Positions 14,697 through 16,881 of a DNA stretch of 16,881 bases are shown here, in pieces; position 1 is the first letter of the stretch, and every line of letters starts with the position of its first letter. The position numbers were made by a program, and so were the translations under genes. The notes under the pieces were generated by a model, which worked only from the letters and a program-made list of their open reading frames with translations, searched no databases and had not been told where the DNA came from. The DNA is from an uncultured Collinsella sp. (lineage in GTDB: Bacteria > Actinomycetota > Coriobacteriia > Coriobacteriales > Coriobacteriaceae), in NCBI GenBank assembly GCA_902490445.1, contig CABUDZ010000044.1:1-16881 (forward strand), given 5' to 3'.

Positions 14697-16433
14697 CTAC
14701 TCACCTCCCTTCATCTGCGATTCTGCGATAGCGCGGTACACCTCGCAGGTTTCCATGAGCTCGTCGTGCGTGCCTAGGCCCACGACTTCACCGTCTTTGA
14801 GCACCACAATCTGATCGGCATGCAAAATAGTCGAGATGCGCTGGGCGATGATGAGCACCGCGGCATCGCACGTCTCGCCCTGCAGCGCATGGCGCAGTGC
14901 CGCATCGGTCTTAAAGTCCAGGGCCGAAAAACTGTCGTCGAAGATATACAGATCAGCGTGCTTCATGAGTGCGCGGGCAATCGCCAGGCGCTGGCGCTGA
15001 CCACCCGAGAAGTTCGTGCCGCCCTGGGCCACCGGCGTATCGAGCCCCTGGGGCTGGTCGAGCACAAAGGTGCTCTGGGCAACCTCCAGCGCATGGAGCA
15101 TGTCAGCCTCGGTCGCGCCCTCGTTGCCAAAGCGCAGGTTGCTCGCCACCGTACCCGAGAACAGCCATGCCTTCTGCGGCACATAGGCGATACGCCCGCG
15201 GATATCGTCTTGCGAAAGGTCGCGCAGATCGACGCCGTTTAGGCGAATGGTGCCCTTCGTGGCATCGTGGAAGCGAAGCAAGAGCTTGGCCACCGTTGAC
15301 TTGCCCGAGCCCGTCGAGCCCACGATCGCGGTCGTCTGTCCACGGCGGCAGGCAAAACTCAGGTTGCACAGGGTGTCCTCGTCGGCATCGTCAAAGCGAA
15401 ACGACATGTGGTCGAACACGGCCACCGTGTCGGCCCCATCTGCGGACTCAGGCGTCCCGTCGCCCAGCGTAGCCTTACCGTCCACGATGCTCGGCTCGAT
15501 TTCGAGCACCTGCTGTGCACGGCTGAGGCACGCCGCGGCGCGCGGAAGCGTCAGCACCACCATCTGCGCCATCATCACAAAGAACAGGATCAGGATCGCG
15601 TACTCCAGCACGGCCGAGATGCTGCCGATTTGCATGGCATGGACGCCCACGCGGTTGCCGCCCACCCACAACACCGCCACCTCGGCGATATTCATCAAAA
15701 AGAAGCTGGAGCTGTCGAGACCCACAAACAGGTGGTTGACCTTGATGGCATTGGCTGCGTAATCGCTAAACACCTCGTCCAGGCGCTGCTCCTCGTGGCG
15801 CTCCTTGTTAAATGCGCGGATGACGCGCACGCCCACGATGTTCTCGCGCAGCACCACGTTCATGCGGTCGATAAAGCTCTGCAGGCGCATAAAGATCGGC
15901 GCGGCGTTGGCAACGGTAAAGACCGCCGCCACCAGCACGATCGCAACGACCACGCCCAGCAGCGTGCCCATGGCAGGATCGATAAACCAGGCAAAGATGA
16001 TGCCCGCCACGGCCAAGAACGGTACCGGTAACACCAGCTGAATCGTCTGCAGGATCGCTTGCTGGATCACGTTGATGTCGTTGAGAGAGCGCGTGATCAT
16101 CGAACCCGTACCAAAGCGCTCAAAGTCGCTGGCGGACAGCTCGAGCGACTTATCGTAGACGGCGTTGCGAATGTCGCAGGCCACATTGGCCGCCAGACGA
16201 GCCGAAAGATAGCAGCCCAGCACCGCGCCGCCACTGGCCATGCCGGTCGCGATGAGCATATACACGCCGTTGCGCAAGATGTAGTCGATATCACCCGTCG
16301 TGATACCAGTATTGACCATATTCGCCAACATTGTAGGCACCAGCAGCGTGCCGACGTTATCTATCAGCAGTACAAACAGCGTCACCGCAATCAGCCCGCG
16401 ATACGGCCTCATAAATCTCATTAAGAGTCGCAT
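14697..16433 (-). CDS. heterodimeric ABC exporter, degenerate-site subunit
   Basis: A 578-residue ABC half-transporter. The membrane domain is about residues 12-300. Walker A is GSTGSGKST (372-380), the signature is NFSGGQ (474-479), and Walker B ends YIFDD (496-500), so Asp500 replaces the catalytic Glu. The switch position is Gln531 (IIAQRIST). It pairs with the following gene as in LmrCD- or TM287/288-type exporters. Its ATG (16433) lies inside the end of the upstream chimeric ORF, a 13-nt overlap, with GAAGGGGAG just before it, so it should be translated by coupling. An in-frame ATG at 16421 is a less likely start. Its transcription appears to come from the tet-type leader upstream. Heterodimeric ABC exporters of tetracyclines (TetAB(46), TetAB(60)) are known, but sequence alone does not show that this is one. 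Confidence 0.93.
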   Translation of the reverse strand: MRLLMRFMRPYRGLIAVTLFVLLIDNVGTLLVPTMLANMVNTGITTGDIDYILRNGVYMLIATGMASGGAVLGCYLSARLAANVACDIRNAVYDKSLELSASDFERFGTGSMITRSLNDINVIQQAILQTIQLVLPVPFLAVAGIIFAWFIDPAMGTLLGVVVAIVLVAAVFTVANAAPIFMRLQSFIDRMNVVLRENIVGVRVIRAFNKERHEEQRLDEVFSDYAANAIKVNHLFVGLDSSSFFLMNIAEVAVLWVGGNRVGVHAMQIGSISAVLEYAILILFFVMMAQMVVLTLPRAAACLSRAQQVLEIEPSIVDGKATLGDGTPESADGADTVAVFDHMSFRFDDADEDTLCNLSFACRRGQTTAIVGSTGSGKSTVAKLLLRFHDATKGTIRLNGVDLRDLSQDDIRGRIAYVPQKAWLFSGTVASNLRFGNEGATEADMLHALEVAQSTFVLDQPQGLDTPVAQGGTNFSGGQRQRLAIARALMKHADLYIFDDSFSALDFKTDAALRHALQGETCDAAVLIIAQRISTILHADQIVVLKDGEVVGLGTHDELMETCEVYRAIAESQMKGGE

Positions 16434-16663
16434 GTCTCCCCTTCGCCTTTATCGTCAGCCTCGTTCTCGGCGGCCACTTGCCGTTTAAATGCCTCGCACT
16501 CTTCGTTATGAACATGGGAGAACTTACCGACCAAGCGCATGATCTCGCGCTGTTCCCACGGCTCGAGCGCCTCGAATGCTCCGCTGGTATATAACAGGCT
16601 CTCCGTCAAGGTCGTCTTACCTGCGTCTACATGAGCAAGAATGCCAATATTGATGATTTTCAT
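16421..16663 (-). CDS. chimeric ORF: N-terminus of a Tet(W/O/32)-type ribosomal protection protein fused to a MarR-like C-terminal remnant
   Basis: An 80-residue frame. Residues 1-29 are the start of a tetracycline ribosomal protection GTPase: MKIINIGILAHVDAGKTTLT, continuing ESLLYTSGA, with the P-loop HVDAGKTT. At residue 30 the similarity stops. The remaining 51 residues (EALEPWEQREIMRLVGKF, then HNEECEAFKRQ and an acidic tail) resemble the last helices of MarR-type regulators, which often precede ABC exporter pairs; that assignment is inferred. The junction is near 16577. The product lacks all other GTPase motifs and the ribosome-binding domains, so it cannot protect ribosomes, and it lacks the MarR DNA-binding domain. 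The ATG at 16663 has the standard tet ribosome site GGAGGA. It overlaps the next gene by 13 nt. Its likely role is to carry translation from the tet start into the exporter. Confidence 0.8.
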   Translation of the reverse strand: MKIINIGILAHVDAGKTTLTESLLYTSGAFEALEPWEQREIMRLVGKFSHVHNEECEAFKRQVAAENEADDKGEGETCDS

Positions 16664-16753
16664 ATGATTGTCCTCCATACAAGGCCCAGAAGGGCGCAAA
16701 AATCCCCAGCGACAAATACTTTTACCGCTGGGGATGATAGGTAGGACACACAT
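16664..16753 (-). promoter_or_regulatory. tet-type attenuator leader with leader peptide
   Basis: An ATG at 16753 begins a leader frame (MCVLPIIPSGKSICRWGF...) running through the attenuator hairpin and in frame into the tet start at 16663. In tet(M)-family genes, ribosome behaviour on such a leader controls whether the hairpin terminates transcription, and tetracycline relieves termination. A small hairpin, CGGCCA...TGGCCG (about 16762-16777), precedes it, and ggcccagaagggc (16683-16695) follows the terminator. The promoter should lie within 16778-16881, but no hexamer pair stands out enough to call. Confidence 0.75.
16698..16735 (-). terminator. attenuator (conditional terminator) of the tet-type leader
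   Basis: On the minus strand ATCCCCAGCG (16726-16735) pairs perfectly with CGCTGGGGAT (16702-16711), followed by TTTTTG. It lies upstream of the ribosome site, the classic place for tet leader attenuation. Confidence 0.85.
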
Positions 16754-16881
16754 GAAAACTGCGGCCAAGGCTGGCCGTTGTCTATCACGATATGAAATGA
16801 AAAGGCAAAAGTATTCTGAAATTGGGTACAAAAACCAAGCCCTCTCCTTGAGGACGTTTGTCTTTGTTCCCATTATCAAAT

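Larger units (their letters stand above)
16577..16881 (-). other. imported tet gene segment (upstream region, leader and first 29 codons)
   Basis: The upstream region, the leader, the ribosome site and the first 29 codons all look like a tet(W)/tet(O)/tet(32)-type gene and are visibly less GC-rich than the rest of the window. The left boundary is the chimera junction near 16577; the right boundary lies beyond the window. No transposase or attachment site is visible. Confidence 0.75.

Noticed and set aside
13394..14731. 445-codon plus-strand open frame, with similar ones at 3497-4645 and 9683-10804
   Set aside because: Each lies opposite a clear gene (ABC subunits, ilvE) and encodes no recognisable domain.
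16421..16663. A functional tetracycline ribosomal protection gene
   Set aside because: Only the first 29 codons are tet-like. The other GTPase motifs and all later domains are missing, so no resistance protein is encoded here.
16421..16879. A 152-codon open frame through the tet leader
   Set aside because: The frame is open, but the tet ribosome site and ATG at 16663 are standard. The upstream part contains the leader peptide and attenuator.

Overview
The window looks like chromosomal DNA from a GC-rich gut actinobacterium of the class Coriobacteriia, most like Collinsella. That is an inference from base composition, codon use and gene mix; no 16S rRNA gene is present. Most genes lie on the minus strand in short operons. 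The GC-rich coding sequence is interrupted by AT-richer intergenic stretches full of long inverted repeats.

Layout. 1-355 holds a 62-bp-period array of hairpins and a terminator. 356-907 (-) is a flavodoxin-like protein. 1034-4738 (-) is a two-gene heterodimeric ABC exporter. 4739-5756 has no protein gene but holds the signal recognition particle RNA (-), its promoter and four long inverted-repeat elements. 5757-7538 (-) is a fusion of tRNA adenosine deaminase (TadA) with glycerate kinase. 7590-7679 (+) is tRNA-Ser(UGA). 7683-8279 (-) is a TetR-type regulator, divergent from lemA (8479-9030, +). 9031-9658 is gene-free and holds terminators, a MITE-like inverted-repeat element and a 129-bp hairpin with perfect 31-bp arms. 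9659-10711 (-) is ilvE, preceded by a possible leaderless upstream ORF. 11001-11648 (-) is a DedA membrane protein, divergent from cysE (11873-12577, +). 12692-16433 (-) is a second heterodimeric ABC exporter.

The most unusual feature is at the right edge. Upstream of the second exporter is the leader, attenuator hairpin and first 29 codons of a tet(W)/tet(O)/tet(32)-type ribosomal protection gene. These codons are fused in frame to about 50 codons resembling the C-terminus of a MarR-type regulator. The chimeric 80-codon ORF overlaps the exporter start by 13 nt. The exporter therefore appears to have lost its local repressor and come under a tetracycline-responsive transcription-attenuation leader. 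This would be a natural promoter capture that could make a multidrug exporter inducible by ribosome-targeting tetracyclines.

Both exporter pairs share the same asymmetry. The first-encoded subunit has Asp in place of the catalytic Glu and Gln in place of the switch His. The second-encoded subunit keeps Glu and His but has an SQGQ signature motif. The other genes are housekeeping: protein targeting, tRNA editing, amino-acid metabolism and envelope.
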